From Leptospira terpstrae serovar Hualin str. LT 11-33 = ATCC 700639 (GTDB lineage Bacteria > Spirochaetota > Leptospiria > Leptospirales > Leptospiraceae): 64,000 bases of DNA. A program made the position numbers and the translations under genes. Shown here piece after piece: positions 46,526 to 55,248 of this stretch. Position 1 is the first letter of the stretch; every line of letters begins with the position of its first letter. The notes beneath the pieces were generated by a model, which saw only the letters and a list, made by a program, of their open reading frames with translations, had not been told where the DNA came from and did not search any database. Location of the stretch: the NCBI RefSeq assembly GCF_000332495.1, contig NZ_AOGW02000010.1:558001-622000 (forward strand), given 5' to 3'.

Positions 46526-47503
46526 TTAATTCTCGGAAACGCAACGTACATATCCACTTGCGTCTTTAAATTCATAGGACTGGTTTCCAATATTAAAATC
46601 GACCATATAGGTTTGTTGGTCTCCTAAAGCCTGAAAAGTTTGAGTGCTCCAATACCTGGCTGCTTGCGCATTTGGAAATAGGACCGGGTCGGCAGTAGCA
46701 CCTGGGTATTTAGTAGTATCACCCACTGTAGAACAACCATCTTCCCCGGTGATCTCCCCCGTATTAGTCGCACTGCAGCGAATGATAGAAAACATTTCAG
46801 CAAAGAAGGGAAGTCGCCAATTCTTTCTACCATAGGCATTGGAATTACTACGATCCAAGCAGGAAGCATACACTGGCCCTTTGTCGACTAAAGCAGTGTT
46901 TACTCCTCCATTACAAGCATTGGGGTTAGTGGAGGCATTGTAACCGTCAGATGCCGTACAAAAAACTAAGGCTTGTAGTGCACCGAATGTACAATCCCCC
47001 TTCCCGACTCCAATACTAGTTCCCTCTGGATTCCAAGATGAACCGTAAGTACAACGATCCCATAGAAGGCTTTTGCCTCCCACAATGGTGCGAACAAAAG
47101 GACAAGTGACTTTTGTATTGATAAATCCATCTCCTGTCCAAGTACCCCGATCCCAGACCATACAGTGCACATCGACAGGTTGTGTGGGAAAATCGAGTTG
47201 GATGTATTTAGGAGAGGCAAATACAGATAAAGTAAAGGACCCATTAGTTACAACAGTCGTATAACTTCCATCAGATGGAGAAAGTATAGTAAGAGGTGAA
47301 TTGTTGAGACCTGTTACAGTTCCTTTTATCGTAAAGGGACGCGGATGGGCAACAATCCACTCTTCAGTGAGACGAGTCTCCCAAAACTCATTCGTATAGG
47401 GATCTCCCGGATTCTTTCTCCAATCAGGTTTACAAAAAAACATGAAAAGGATAATCCCTAAAATGAAAAATCGATGAGTTGAAAAGATCTGAAAGTATAA
47501 CAT
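46526..47503 (-). CDS. DUF1566-like lipoprotein
   Basis: 325 aa. Signal peptide FFILGIILFMFFC ends in a lipobox cysteine followed by KPDWRKNPGD. The N-terminal third resembles a carboxypeptidase-regulatory/Ig-like repeat (IKGTVTGLNNSPLTILSPSDGSYTTVV). The rest has eight to ten cysteines and the Lcl C-terminal pattern WRLPFFAEMFSIIRCS...YWSTQTFQALGDQQTYMVDFNIG...YVRCVSE that marks DUF1566, common in expanded leptospiral lipoprotein families. Likely on the outer surface. It is followed upstream by a 468-base non-coding region. Confidence 0.85.
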   Translation of the reverse strand: MLYFQIFSTHRFFILGIILFMFFCKPDWRKNPGDPYTNEFWETRLTEEWIVAHPRPFTIKGTVTGLNNSPLTILSPSDGSYTTVVTNGSFTLSVFASPKYIQLDFPTQPVDVHCMVWDRGTWTGDGFINTKVTCPFVRTIVGGKSLLWDRCTYGSSWNPEGTSIGVGKGDCTFGALQALVFCTASDGYNASTNPNACNGGVNTALVDKGPVYASCLDRSNSNAYGRKNWRLPFFAEMFSIIRCSATNTGEITGEDGCSTVGDTTKYPGATADPVLFPNAQAARYWSTQTFQALGDQQTYMVDFNIGNQSYEFKDASGYVRCVSEN

Positions 47504-47569
47504 TCTTTACAGATGCCAACGCTTTCAAAGATTCAAATGAACACAATGAATGTTTTGTTATTTAAAAAT

Positions 47570-47690
47570 GGATGTCTGTGGTGGTATTTATGACTTGGTG
47601 TTTTTGGGATTCAACGGTATACTTTCCACGCCCTAATCGAACTGGGTGGGGTTATCCACCCGCCACCCAATAACGCCTGTTTACCACGAC
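47570..47690. ncRNA. GC-rich structured element, candidate small RNA or dispersed repeat
   Basis: Centre of the 468-base intergenic stretch 47504-47971. GC content rises well above the AT-rich flanks. GTGGTA (47581-47586) can close with TACCAC (47682-47687). GGGTGG (47644-47649) can pair with CCACCC (47656-47661), with CCACCCA (47663-47669), or partly with the upstream CACGCCC; these are mutually exclusive. A 33-codon frame from 47572 encodes a tryptophan-rich short peptide ending PNRTGWGYPPATQ. From memory, similar short peptides appear in leptospiral annotations, which would make this a dispersed repeat. A strong bidirectional terminator lies at 47755-47785. Strand is uncertain. Confidence 0.4.
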
Positions 47691-47754
47691 TTAAGTAAAA
47701 AGGAAAACGCTTTGTTTGGATGATGGATTTTTATTCTAAAAAGTTCATATTTGT

Positions 47755-47785
47755 AAAAAAGCCCGGCAATCACTCCGGGCTTTTT
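47755..47785. terminator. Bidirectional intrinsic terminator
   Basis: GCCCGG (47761-47766), loop CAATCACT, CCGGGC (47775-47780), flanked by AAAAAA on the left and TTTTT on the right, so it can stop transcription on either strand. It could end a plus-strand RNA from the element at 47570-47690 or leftover read-through from ilvA. Confidence 0.85.
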
Positions 47786-47886
47786 AGCTGTACGACGATT
47801 CTTCAATCCCTATAGATATCGAATGATTTTCGAAATCCTTTAGGGAATTCCCATAAATTTCGTAAAAAATGAACTGACTTAAATCT

Positions 47887-47907
47887 AAAAAAAAGTCTTA
47901 AGAGACT
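47887..47907 (-). terminator. Second terminator downstream of ilvA
   Basis: AGTCT-TAAG-AGACT (47894-47907) with an eight-base T tract on the reverse strand. Short stem but perfect T run. Confidence 0.6.
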
Positions 47908-47944
47908 AATGCTTAAGAATTAAATGGATTAAAAAAACCTAACA

Positions 47945-47963
47945 AGAAAATACGACATCGTAT
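47945..47963 (-). terminator. First hairpin downstream of ilvA
   Basis: ATACG-ACAT-CGTAT (47950-47963) followed on the reverse strand by TTTTC, 9 bases after the ilvA stop. The rest of 47786-47971 is AT-rich with no gene. Confidence 0.5.
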
Positions 47964-47971
47964 CAGGTATA

Positions 47972-49204
47972 TCAAACTAAATATTCGAAAAGGTTTTCAT
48001 CCTGATTGACCAAAGTATAGTTTAGGTGGAAGACATCCATCCTTTGTATTAAAGATTGGAAGTCGTCTTTAGATTTTAATTCAATACCGATGAGCGCTGG
48101 ACCCGATTCTTTATTATTCTTTTGAATGAATTCAAATCTAACAATGTCATCATTTGGTCCGAGAATCTCATTCACAAATTGTTTGAGAGCTCCGGGTCTT
48201 TGTGCAAATCGTACGATAAAATAATGTTTTAAACCTTCATACAAAAGAGATCGTTCTTTGATTTCCTGCATCCGATCGATATCGTTATTTCCTCCACTTA
48301 AAATACAGACTACTTTTTTTCCGCGTATTTGATCAGCATATTGGTCAAGGGCGGAAATACTTAGAGCACCTGCAGGTTCTGCCACAATTGCATCTTCATT
48401 GTAGAGTTTTAACAGAGTAGAACTTACTTTCCCTTCGGGAACGAGTAACATATCAGTGAGAATTTCTTTGCAAATCGGAAAAGTTAGATCCCCTACTTTC
48501 TTTACTGATGCCCCATCCACAAATTTTTGAATTTTTTCTAAAGTCACTGGTTTCCCTTGTTTCAGTGCTTCCGTCATGGAAGGAGCACCGGTTGGCTCCA
48601 CTCCAATGATCTTTGTATTGGGAGAATGTTCTTTAAAATAACTACCGAGACCTGCACAGAGTCCACCTCCGCCTACAGGAACAAACACATAATCAAAATT
48701 AGACTCTTCATCCAAAATTTCTTTTGCTACTGTCCCTTGCCCTTCCATAACTTTGATATGATCAAAAGGAGGAATAAAAACTTTTCTGTTTGCATTGGCA
48801 AATTCAAGAGCCACAAATTGGCATTCATCAAACGTATCCCCTACAAGTACAATCTCTATCCAATCACCGCCAAACATCTTCACTTGGTTGATTTTTTGTT
48901 TTGGAGTGATCGCTGGCATATAAATCACACCATGAATCTGCAAAAGTTTACAGGAAAAGGCAACACCTTGGGCGTGATTGCCTGCACTTGCACAAACCAC
49001 TCCTCTTTTTTTTTCCTCTGAGTTTAAACTTTGAATTAGATAGTAAGCTCCTCGAATTTTATAAGAACGAACTACTTGCAAGTCCTCACGTTTGATAAAA
49101 ATTTTTGCACCGAAACTTTCAGATAACTTAGCATGGAATTGTAATGGAGTTTTAAATACGATCGATTGGAGTACTTTGTATGCAGAATCAATATCTAATT
49201 TCAT
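47972..49204 (-). CDS. ilvA: Threonine ammonia-lyase (threonine dehydratase)
   Basis: 410 aa fold type II PLP enzyme. PLP lysine Lys49 is in RSYKIRGAYY; SAGNHAQGVAFSC is the substrate/phosphate loop; VPVGGGGLCAGLG binds the cofactor phosphate. The C-terminal 85 residues (LLYEGLKHYFIVRFAQRPGALKQF...) are one ACT-like regulatory domain, the short IlvA form. It makes 2-oxobutyrate for isoleucine or catabolises threonine. Leptospires mainly use citramalate for isoleucine, so its physiological role is open. A possible Leu/Ile leader peptide and competing hairpins precede it. Confidence 0.93.
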   Translation of the reverse strand: MKLDIDSAYKVLQSIVFKTPLQFHAKLSESFGAKIFIKREDLQVVRSYKIRGAYYLIQSLNSEEKKRGVVCASAGNHAQGVAFSCKLLQIHGVIYMPAITPKQKINQVKMFGGDWIEIVLVGDTFDECQFVALEFANANRKVFIPPFDHIKVMEGQGTVAKEILDEESNFDYVFVPVGGGGLCAGLGSYFKEHSPNTKIIGVEPTGAPSMTEALKQGKPVTLEKIQKFVDGASVKKVGDLTFPICKEILTDMLLVPEGKVSSTLLKLYNEDAIVAEPAGALSISALDQYADQIRGKKVVCILSGGNNDIDRMQEIKERSLLYEGLKHYFIVRFAQRPGALKQFVNEILGPNDDIVRFEFIQKNNKESGPALIGIELKSKDDFQSLIQRMDVFHLNYTLVNQDENLFEYLV

Positions 49205-49233
49205 AGAGTTTCACTCACAATTTCTATTAATTC

Positions 49234-49347
49234 TTACCTTCCATATTTGGAGAATGAATTTATCTTTAGAATTAAAAAAAATGAATATAGAATGCCACCG
49301 AAACGAAGATAAATTCTAAATAAGCTCAACAGTAGTATGTAATACAT
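49234..49347 (-). other. Possible leader peptide ORF of ilvA (attenuator candidate)
   Basis: 37 codons, ATG 49347 to TAA 49234, ending 29 bases before the ilvA ATG. 13 of the 37 residues are Leu or Ile, beginning MYYILLL. Within it, TAGAAT can pair with ATTCTA just before a T8 run (49274-49281), while GAATTTATCTT (49256-49266) can instead pair with AAGATAAATTC (49306-49316); TTTAGAATT/AATTCTAAA is a third option. This mimics a ribosome-controlled attenuator. Against it: there is no ribosome site and AT-rich DNA readily yields Leu/Ile codons. Confidence 0.35.
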
Positions 49348-49429
49348 TTATAAAAAATCGAATCAATGGAAAATAGAAAACGATGAATATATCTAATTAG
49401 GAACTTAGGATTTGTTTAGAGGGAATTTA

Positions 49430-49494
49430 AAAAAAAGAAAATCGAGAAACCAAAGGAAGGGCCCCAACCACCCTGCCCAAACCTTTGGTTTCTC
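49430..49494 (-). terminator. Intrinsic terminator of flaB
   Basis: GAGAAACCAAAGG (49444-49456) and CCTTTGGTTTCTC (49482-49494) make a 13-bp perfect stem with a 25-base GC-rich loop, followed on the reverse strand by GATTTTCTTTTTTTT. It starts 9 bases after the flaB stop. Confidence 0.9.
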
Positions 49495-49502
49495 TTATCC
49501 TA

Positions 49503-50444
<942 letters not shown>

Positions 50445-50477
50445 TCAAGATAAGGATCGGTCATTCCGGTAGGGAGG

Positions 50478-50506
50478 ATAATAGGGAAAAAGAAATAAAA
50501 TTTGAA
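50478..50506 (-). promoter_or_regulatory. Candidate sigma-70 promoter for flaB
   Basis: Reverse strand TTCAAA (50506-50501), 17 bases, TATTAT (50483-50478). An interrupted GGCC-N6-GGCC dyad lies in the leader near 50430-50445. No sigma-28 pair with correct spacing was found here. Confidence 0.35.
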
Positions 50507-50588
50507 TAAAAATAGAACTTCCCCTTTTCTAAAATATGTCCTAGTAAATCTATGGAAGTGGATTTCAGAAAAAAGGCAGGCTTTTTAC

Positions 50589-51536
50589 GTGTTAAAGACC
50601 ATTTATCTAGCAAACCCCCGTGGATTTTGTGCAGGAGTGAAGTATGCCATTTCCTACGTGGAGACAGCGTTCCAGGAAAACCCTGACAGCCCCCTCTATG
50701 TTCGTAAAGAAATTGTGCACAACCAAAGAGTTGTAGAGGAAATGAAGAAAAAGGGAATTCGGTTTATCAACGAACTGAAAGAAGTGCCAGACGGGGCGAC
50801 AGTTGTCTTTTCTGCCCATGGAGTCTCTCCTGAAGTAGTCAAGGAAGCCACGGAAAGGAAGATGAAGATTGGGGATGCCACCTGCCCACTTGTTACCAGA
50901 GTGCACAAAAAAGCCCGTAATTTAAGAGACACTCACCAAATCATCTATATTGGTCACAGAGGACATGATGAAGCCATCGGTACGATGGGTGAAGCCCATA
51001 TGTTCTTGGTAGAATCACCAGAAGACGTGGAAAATTTAAAAGAAAAAGTTAACAAAGAAAAACCTCTCACTTATTTAATGCAGACTACACTTTCTGTGGC
51101 AGATACTAAAAATATAGTAAAAAAAATAGAAGAAGTTTTCCCATATGTGGAACATCCACAAAAAGATGATATTTGTTATGCGACAACCGAGAGACAAGAA
51201 GCAGTTCAATCTATGTTAGAATCGGTGGATGCTATGTTAGTCATCGGTGCCGAAAATTCTTCCAATTCTGTTCGCCTTTGCCAATTGGCAAAAAAAACTA
51301 GACCAGCCAGTTTTCAGATTTCTAGAAAAGAAGACGTAGATCCAGATCATATTAAAAATTCAGGGATCCAAATACTGGGAATTACAGCGGGAGCATCTAG
51401 TCCTCAAATTCTTGTGGATGAAATTGTGGGAGAAATCTTAAAACATTTTCCCGAAGCACAGGTATCTTTATTTCCGGCAAGCCGGGAAGATACTATGAGT
51501 TTTAAACTTCCGAAAGAATTACTCAAACAATATTAG
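50589..51536 (+). CDS. ispH: 4-hydroxy-3-methylbut-2-enyl diphosphate reductase
   Basis: 315 aa, the last enzyme of the MEP isoprenoid pathway, a [4Fe-4S] protein. The three cluster cysteines are in LANPRGFCAGV, GDATCPLVTRVH and DDICYATTERQ; IGHRGHDEAIGTMGE and ENSSNSVRLCQLA bind substrate. The GTG at 50589 gives VLKTIYLANPRGFCAG, matching IspH N-termini and usual length (316 in E. coli). A TTG 87 bases upstream would add an unusual extension. It is divergent from flaB and its stop is one base from the histidine kinase ATG, so the chemotaxis unit may be transcribed from the ispH promoter. Confidence 0.95.
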   Translation: MLKTIYLANPRGFCAGVKYAISYVETAFQENPDSPLYVRKEIVHNQRVVEEMKKKGIRFINELKEVPDGATVVFSAHGVSPEVVKEATERKMKIGDATCPLVTRVHKKARNLRDTHQIIYIGHRGHDEAIGTMGEAHMFLVESPEDVENLKEKVNKEKPLTYLMQTTLSVADTKNIVKKIEEVFPYVEHPQKDDICYATTERQEAVQSMLESVDAMLVIGAENSSNSVRLCQLAKKTRPASFQISRKEDVDPDHIKNSGIQILGITAGASSPQILVDEIVGEILKHFPEAQVSLFPASREDTMSFKLPKELLKQY

Positions 51537-51537
51537 T

Positions 51538-53160
51538 ATGGATTTAGATCCTTGGTCATTACTCAAAGCTTCTTTAGAAGGAGATGACTCGGGAACTAGT
51601 ATTTTATCCATCGATAAATCTGCGAAAAAGTTTGAAATCATCATTAAAAATCAGGCATTTTTATCCTTAGAATCTGGATTTGAATTAGAGGGATTTCTTT
51701 GTAAAAAAATAGAAAACTCAGACTTTTCAACAGAACTTATCTATAAGACCAATGGAACAATTCTTGAGACATCGTTTGGCAAGTTTCAATTTCCCGAAGG
51801 GGAAAAAAACAAGGATTATACGAAGTTTTGTATCAAAGACATTACTACGAAACAAAGACAAGAAGAGGAAATTGCTTGGCGATTACGATTTGAACTAGGA
51901 GTTGCTTCTTCTATCCAAATCCTAATCCAACAACACTCAATCCGCGAAGGTCTACCGCAGGCCCTCTATCAACTGTTATACTTTACAGAAATGGATTCTG
52001 TCTTTTTCTTAAAATACGAATCCATTGATAATAAGGATCGACTCCAAATTTGGGTCAACGAACGAAAGACTACAAAATATCCCCTTTTGCCACAAGAATG
52101 GCAGAATGAAGATTGGTATGATTTAGGACTCGGACGTTGGATACATAAACTAAAAAGAGGAAAAACAATCTATTTAACTCAAAGCAAAGCTATGCCTAGA
52201 GAAAAGTGGTTCTTTGAACAAACCAAAGCCGAAACCCTCCTTCTCATTCCTGTCCTCTTCGAAAATAAATTCTTAGGGATCCTGGGTTTTTTAAAATACA
52301 AAAAAAACTCTCCAATCCAACAAGAGAATCTTTTGATCTATCAGACTGTCAGTCGATGGATGGGTTTATTTGTACAAAGAGATATAGATCTGGCAGAACT
52401 CAATCGATACAAGTCCACATTAGAATCTTTAATTTTAGAACGAACTGTAGATCTCGCAAAAACCAAAGAAGAATTGGAACGTGCCTACCGAGCCAAAACG
52501 GAATTTTTAGCTCATATGAGCCATGAACTAAGAACCCCGTTGAATTCCATCATCGGGTTTTCTAAGCTCATTCAATTGCCTGAATCTGATAAAACAGGAA
52601 AAGAGTATTTAAATTATATTTATACGGGTGGAACAAGACTTCTTAATATGATTAATGAAATTCTAAATCTGATGAAAATTGAGTCGGGACAGATTAAGAT
52701 CCAGTTAACAACGTTTAGACCGGAAGATCTATGTCGCCAAACATTGGATTTAGTCCAACCCCAAGCAAATGCCAAAGGAATGGAAATTCGATTTCGCCCA
52801 CCGTTACAATCCAAATCCCTGACTTCTGATTCCGGTAAAATCCAACAAATCCTATTAAACCTGATCTCCAATGCGATTAAATATGCAAATCACCCTTATG
52901 TTGAATTGGATTGTGAATGGATCGATGATTCTCTTGAAATTTCCGTCAGGGATTTTGGGCCTGGGATCTCAGAAGAAGATCAAATTCGGATTTTCCATAC
53001 CTTCACTCGGTTAAACGACGATGGAAATATTGAAGGAACAGGGCTTGGTCTTTCTATTTCGCAGGGACTGGCAATTCGGCTTGGCGGTACCATAGAACTC
53101 ACCTCTCAACTAGGGCAAGGGTCCAATTTTAAACTCAAGTTACCTGAAATAATAAAATAA
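51538..53160 (+). CDS. Sensor histidine kinase with GAF domain
   Basis: 540 aa cytoplasmic kinase, no membrane helix. Residues 1-110 are a PAS-like domain; 130-290 a GAF domain (LYQLLYFTEMDSVFFLKYES, TLLLIPVLFENKFLGILGF). A coiled linker leads to a HisKA domain with His329 in FLAHMSHELRTPLNSIIGF. The ATPase domain has the N box NLISNAIKYA, G1 DFGPGISEED and G2 GTGLGLS. Its likely partner is the REC-containing hybrid or CheY just downstream. Signal unknown. No ribosome site; translation is probably coupled to ispH. Confidence 0.92.
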   Translation: MDLDPWSLLKASLEGDDSGTSILSIDKSAKKFEIIIKNQAFLSLESGFELEGFLCKKIENSDFSTELIYKTNGTILETSFGKFQFPEGEKNKDYTKFCIKDITTKQRQEEEIAWRLRFELGVASSIQILIQQHSIREGLPQALYQLLYFTEMDSVFFLKYESIDNKDRLQIWVNERKTTKYPLLPQEWQNEDWYDLGLGRWIHKLKRGKTIYLTQSKAMPREKWFFEQTKAETLLLIPVLFENKFLGILGFLKYKKNSPIQQENLLIYQTVSRWMGLFVQRDIDLAELNRYKSTLESLILERTVDLAKTKEELERAYRAKTEFLAHMSHELRTPLNSIIGFSKLIQLPESDKTGKEYLNYIYTGGTRLLNMINEILNLMKIESGQIKIQLTTFRPEDLCRQTLDLVQPQANAKGMEIRFRPPLQSKSLTSDSGKIQQILLNLISNAIKYANHPYVELDCEWIDDSLEISVRDFGPGISEEDQIRIFHTFTRLNDDGNIEGTGLGLSISQGLAIRLGGTIELTSQLGQGSNFKLKLPEIIK

Positions 53161-53175
53161 AGGAATTGAACCCTG

Positions 53176-53203
53176 TAGAATTTTACCATAGGATTTCCGA
53201 TAA
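53176..53203 (+). promoter_or_regulatory. Weak sigma-28-like promoter before the REC-ATPase gene
   Basis: TAGAATTT (53176-53183) and TCCGATAA (53196-53203), 12 bases apart (consensus 11). It would start transcription about at the ATG (53209), giving a leaderless mRNA; this makes the call doubtful. Confidence 0.3.
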
Positions 53204-53208
53204 TCTAT

Positions 53209-54516
53209 ATGGTGGAATCGAACGTAAACCAAAATCAGTCCTCAAATGTATTAGGAAAGGAACACCTTCGGCGTCCCAAGGAACCAATCTTAATCATAGA
53301 AGATAAAAAGGAAAACCAAGTCCTTTTGGAAGCAATTTGCAAACGTATTGGAATGGAATCTGCTATTGCGGAAGACGGCAAAGTGGCGCTAGAAATGGCT
53401 TCAAAACGTCCATATAGTTTGTATTTAGTAGATTTGATGATGCCAGTTTTGGATGGAAAAACCTTCATCCAAGAAAGAAAAAAATTAGAACCTTCCGCGG
53501 TATTTATCATCCAAACTGCCATCGACCAAATCGATGAAATTATCGAAATTATGAAATTGGGTGTTTATGATTATCTTTTGAAACCCCTTCATATAGAAAT
53601 TGTAGCAGATCGTCTGGAAAAAGCACTAGAATACGTCTACTTAAAGCGAATGGAATCTCTTCTCATTGATGAGGAATCAAAAGAATTAAAAAGCCAATTA
53701 GAATGGCTAAATTACAAAGAATCTCATCGGAAAACTAACGAAATCAATTCCGAACTTCATTCGATTTTAAACATAAAAACTACATTAATGCAAGGTTCAG
53801 GCCTCGGAGCCATGTCGACGATCATTGACTCCATTCAACAAATGAAAATAGACCAAGGTAAGGACTACTCTATCAATAAAGAGTTTTGGGATCTACTATT
53901 TGAAAATCATGAACATAATATCACTATGATGAAAGGTTTAGACCTTGCAGTAGAAATCATCCAAAAAGATACAAATTTGGTTAGGACTAAAAGCGAAGAC
54001 TTACTTGGCATTTTGCCCGCACTCATTGAAAACTTTAGAGAAGAAATTTCTGAAAAGGAATTAAAGGTAAATCTGCCAGTTGTAAAACAGTCAGTGTTTC
54101 TCGACATTGATTTAGAATCGATGAAGGTGGCAATTCATGAAATTATCACAAACGGACTCAAATATTCTAAAAGAAAATCTCATTTTGATGTCTTTGTCAC
54201 CTTTGTAGATGGTTATTTTTGTTTATCTGCAAAAAACAATATCATAGAAGATGAGTATGCAAAACAACTGGCTCAGTCAGAAAAAAAACTTGTAGAACCA
54301 TTCTATCGCATTCATCCGCCGGTGGAAAGTTTCTATTCAAAAGAAAAATTTAGCTTGGGTCTTGGGTTGACCATGGTAGATTTTATCCTCCACAGACACA
54401 ATGGAATGTTTTTTATACGAAACGCAATCGACCATACAACAGAAGTAAAAGCGGACTGTATCATCGCCGAAATATTTTTACCAATCCAAAACGATAAGGG
54501 AACAAAACATGAATAG
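53209..54516 (+). CDS. Response-regulator/histidine-kinase-like ATPase hybrid
   Basis: 435 aa. An N-terminal REC domain (about 25-145) has Glu31-Asp32 and acceptor Asp75 in YLVDLMMPVLDGK, with the KP switch in DYLLKPLHIE. The C-terminal ATPase domain has the N box IHEIITNGLKYSKRK and G2 FSLGLGLTMVDFILHRHNG. The segment between (ELHSILNIKTTLMQGSG) lacks a normal H-[ED]-x-x-[TN]-P box, so it may dimerise without the usual phospho-histidine. The architecture is like orphan hybrid kinases that take phosphate from another kinase. It overlaps the cheY gene start by eight bases. Confidence 0.85.
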   Translation: MVESNVNQNQSSNVLGKEHLRRPKEPILIIEDKKENQVLLEAICKRIGMESAIAEDGKVALEMASKRPYSLYLVDLMMPVLDGKTFIQERKKLEPSAVFIIQTAIDQIDEIIEIMKLGVYDYLLKPLHIEIVADRLEKALEYVYLKRMESLLIDEESKELKSQLEWLNYKESHRKTNEINSELHSILNIKTTLMQGSGLGAMSTIIDSIQQMKIDQGKDYSINKEFWDLLFENHEHNITMMKGLDLAVEIIQKDTNLVRTKSEDLLGILPALIENFREEISEKELKVNLPVVKQSVFLDIDLESMKVAIHEIITNGLKYSKRKSHFDVFVTFVDGYFCLSAKNNIIEDEYAKQLAQSEKKLVEPFYRIHPPVESFYSKEKFSLGLGLTMVDFILHRHNGMFFIRNAIDHTTEVKADCIIAEIFLPIQNDKGTKHE

Positions 54517-54874
54517 AAAGATATTGATTATTGATGACTCTGCGGTATTCCGAAAAATCATCTCAGTCCATCTAAAAAACGCAAACTTTGATTTGATAGA
54601 AGCTGGTGATGGATTAGAAGGATTAAAACAATTAGAATCAAATGAAGTCGATTTAATCGTTTCTGATATGAATATGCCGAATATGGATGGAATCAGCTTT
54701 ATAAAAAAAGTAAAAGAAAATTCTAAATTTAAATTTACACCCATCATCATGTTAACCACAGAATCTCAACCTGAAAAAAAACAACAAGGAATGGATGCTG
54801 GTGCAAAAGCATGGCTTACAAAACCCTTCTCCCCTGAAGAGTTGTTAGATACTATTTCAAAACTACTACCATAA
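54509..54874 (+). CDS. cheY: CheY-type single-domain response regulator
   Basis: 121 aa REC domain. Asp9, Asp10, phospho-acceptor Asp53 (LIVSDMNMPNMDG), the Thr in IIMLTTES and the C-terminal Lys in WLTKPF are all present. In the chemotaxis cluster it carries the CheA phosphate to FliM to change flagellar rotation. It overlaps the REC-ATPase gene by eight bases and has an AGGGA ribosome site. Spirochaetes often have several CheY paralogues. Confidence 0.92.
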   Translation: MNRKILIIDDSAVFRKIISVHLKNANFDLIEAGDGLEGLKQLESNEVDLIVSDMNMPNMDGISFIKKVKENSKFKFTPIIMLTTESQPEKKQQGMDAGAKAWLTKPFSPEELLDTISKLLP

Positions 54875-54876
54875 TC

Positions 54877-55248
54877 ATGGAACCGGTACAAAACCTTAGG
54901 AAAACAAATTCAGGCTTTGAAATCTCTTGGGAAGGGTATTTAACCGTACCTTTTGTACAAGAATGGAAAAATTTAACTGACATTTGGACAATTTCCAAAG
55001 GCAACACCATCCAACTTGATTTAAATGGAATCCAGAGAATTGATTCTGCAGGAATTCAGTTTTTGATGTATTTAAAAACATTAAGCCAAAAAAAACATTT
55101 TTTGATCCAACTTTCAAACCACTCCCTACCTGTTTTAAAAGTTTTGGACTTACTTGGTCTTGTTAGCTTTTTTGGCGACCGGGTTAAAGTTAAAAAAGAA
55201 CATTCTGCTGAAGTAGAATTTCGGTATGGAACAAGGAAAGCCAACTGA
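54877..55248 (+). CDS. STAS-domain protein
   Basis: 123 aa STAS (anti-sigma-factor-antagonist-like) domain. IQLDLNGIQRIDSAGIQFLMYLKTLSQKKHF contains the conserved IDSAG, where SpoIIAA-type proteins are phosphorylated on the Ser. It could be a partner of the ATPase-domain proteins encoded just upstream (serine-kinase switch) or a regulator in chemotaxis. Its stop overlaps the cheA start by one base (TGATG). Confidence 0.87.
   Translation: MEPVQNLRKTNSGFEISWEGYLTVPFVQEWKNLTDIWTISKGNTIQLDLNGIQRIDSAGIQFLMYLKTLSQKKHFLIQLSNHSLPVLKVLDLLGLVSFFGDRVKVKKEHSAEVEFRYGTRKAN

Noticed and set aside
47590..47640. Resemblance of TTTTTGGGATTCAACGG to a tmRNA 5' end
   Set aside because: The key TTCGAC is changed, there is no alanine-tRNA-like 3' end and the region is too short.
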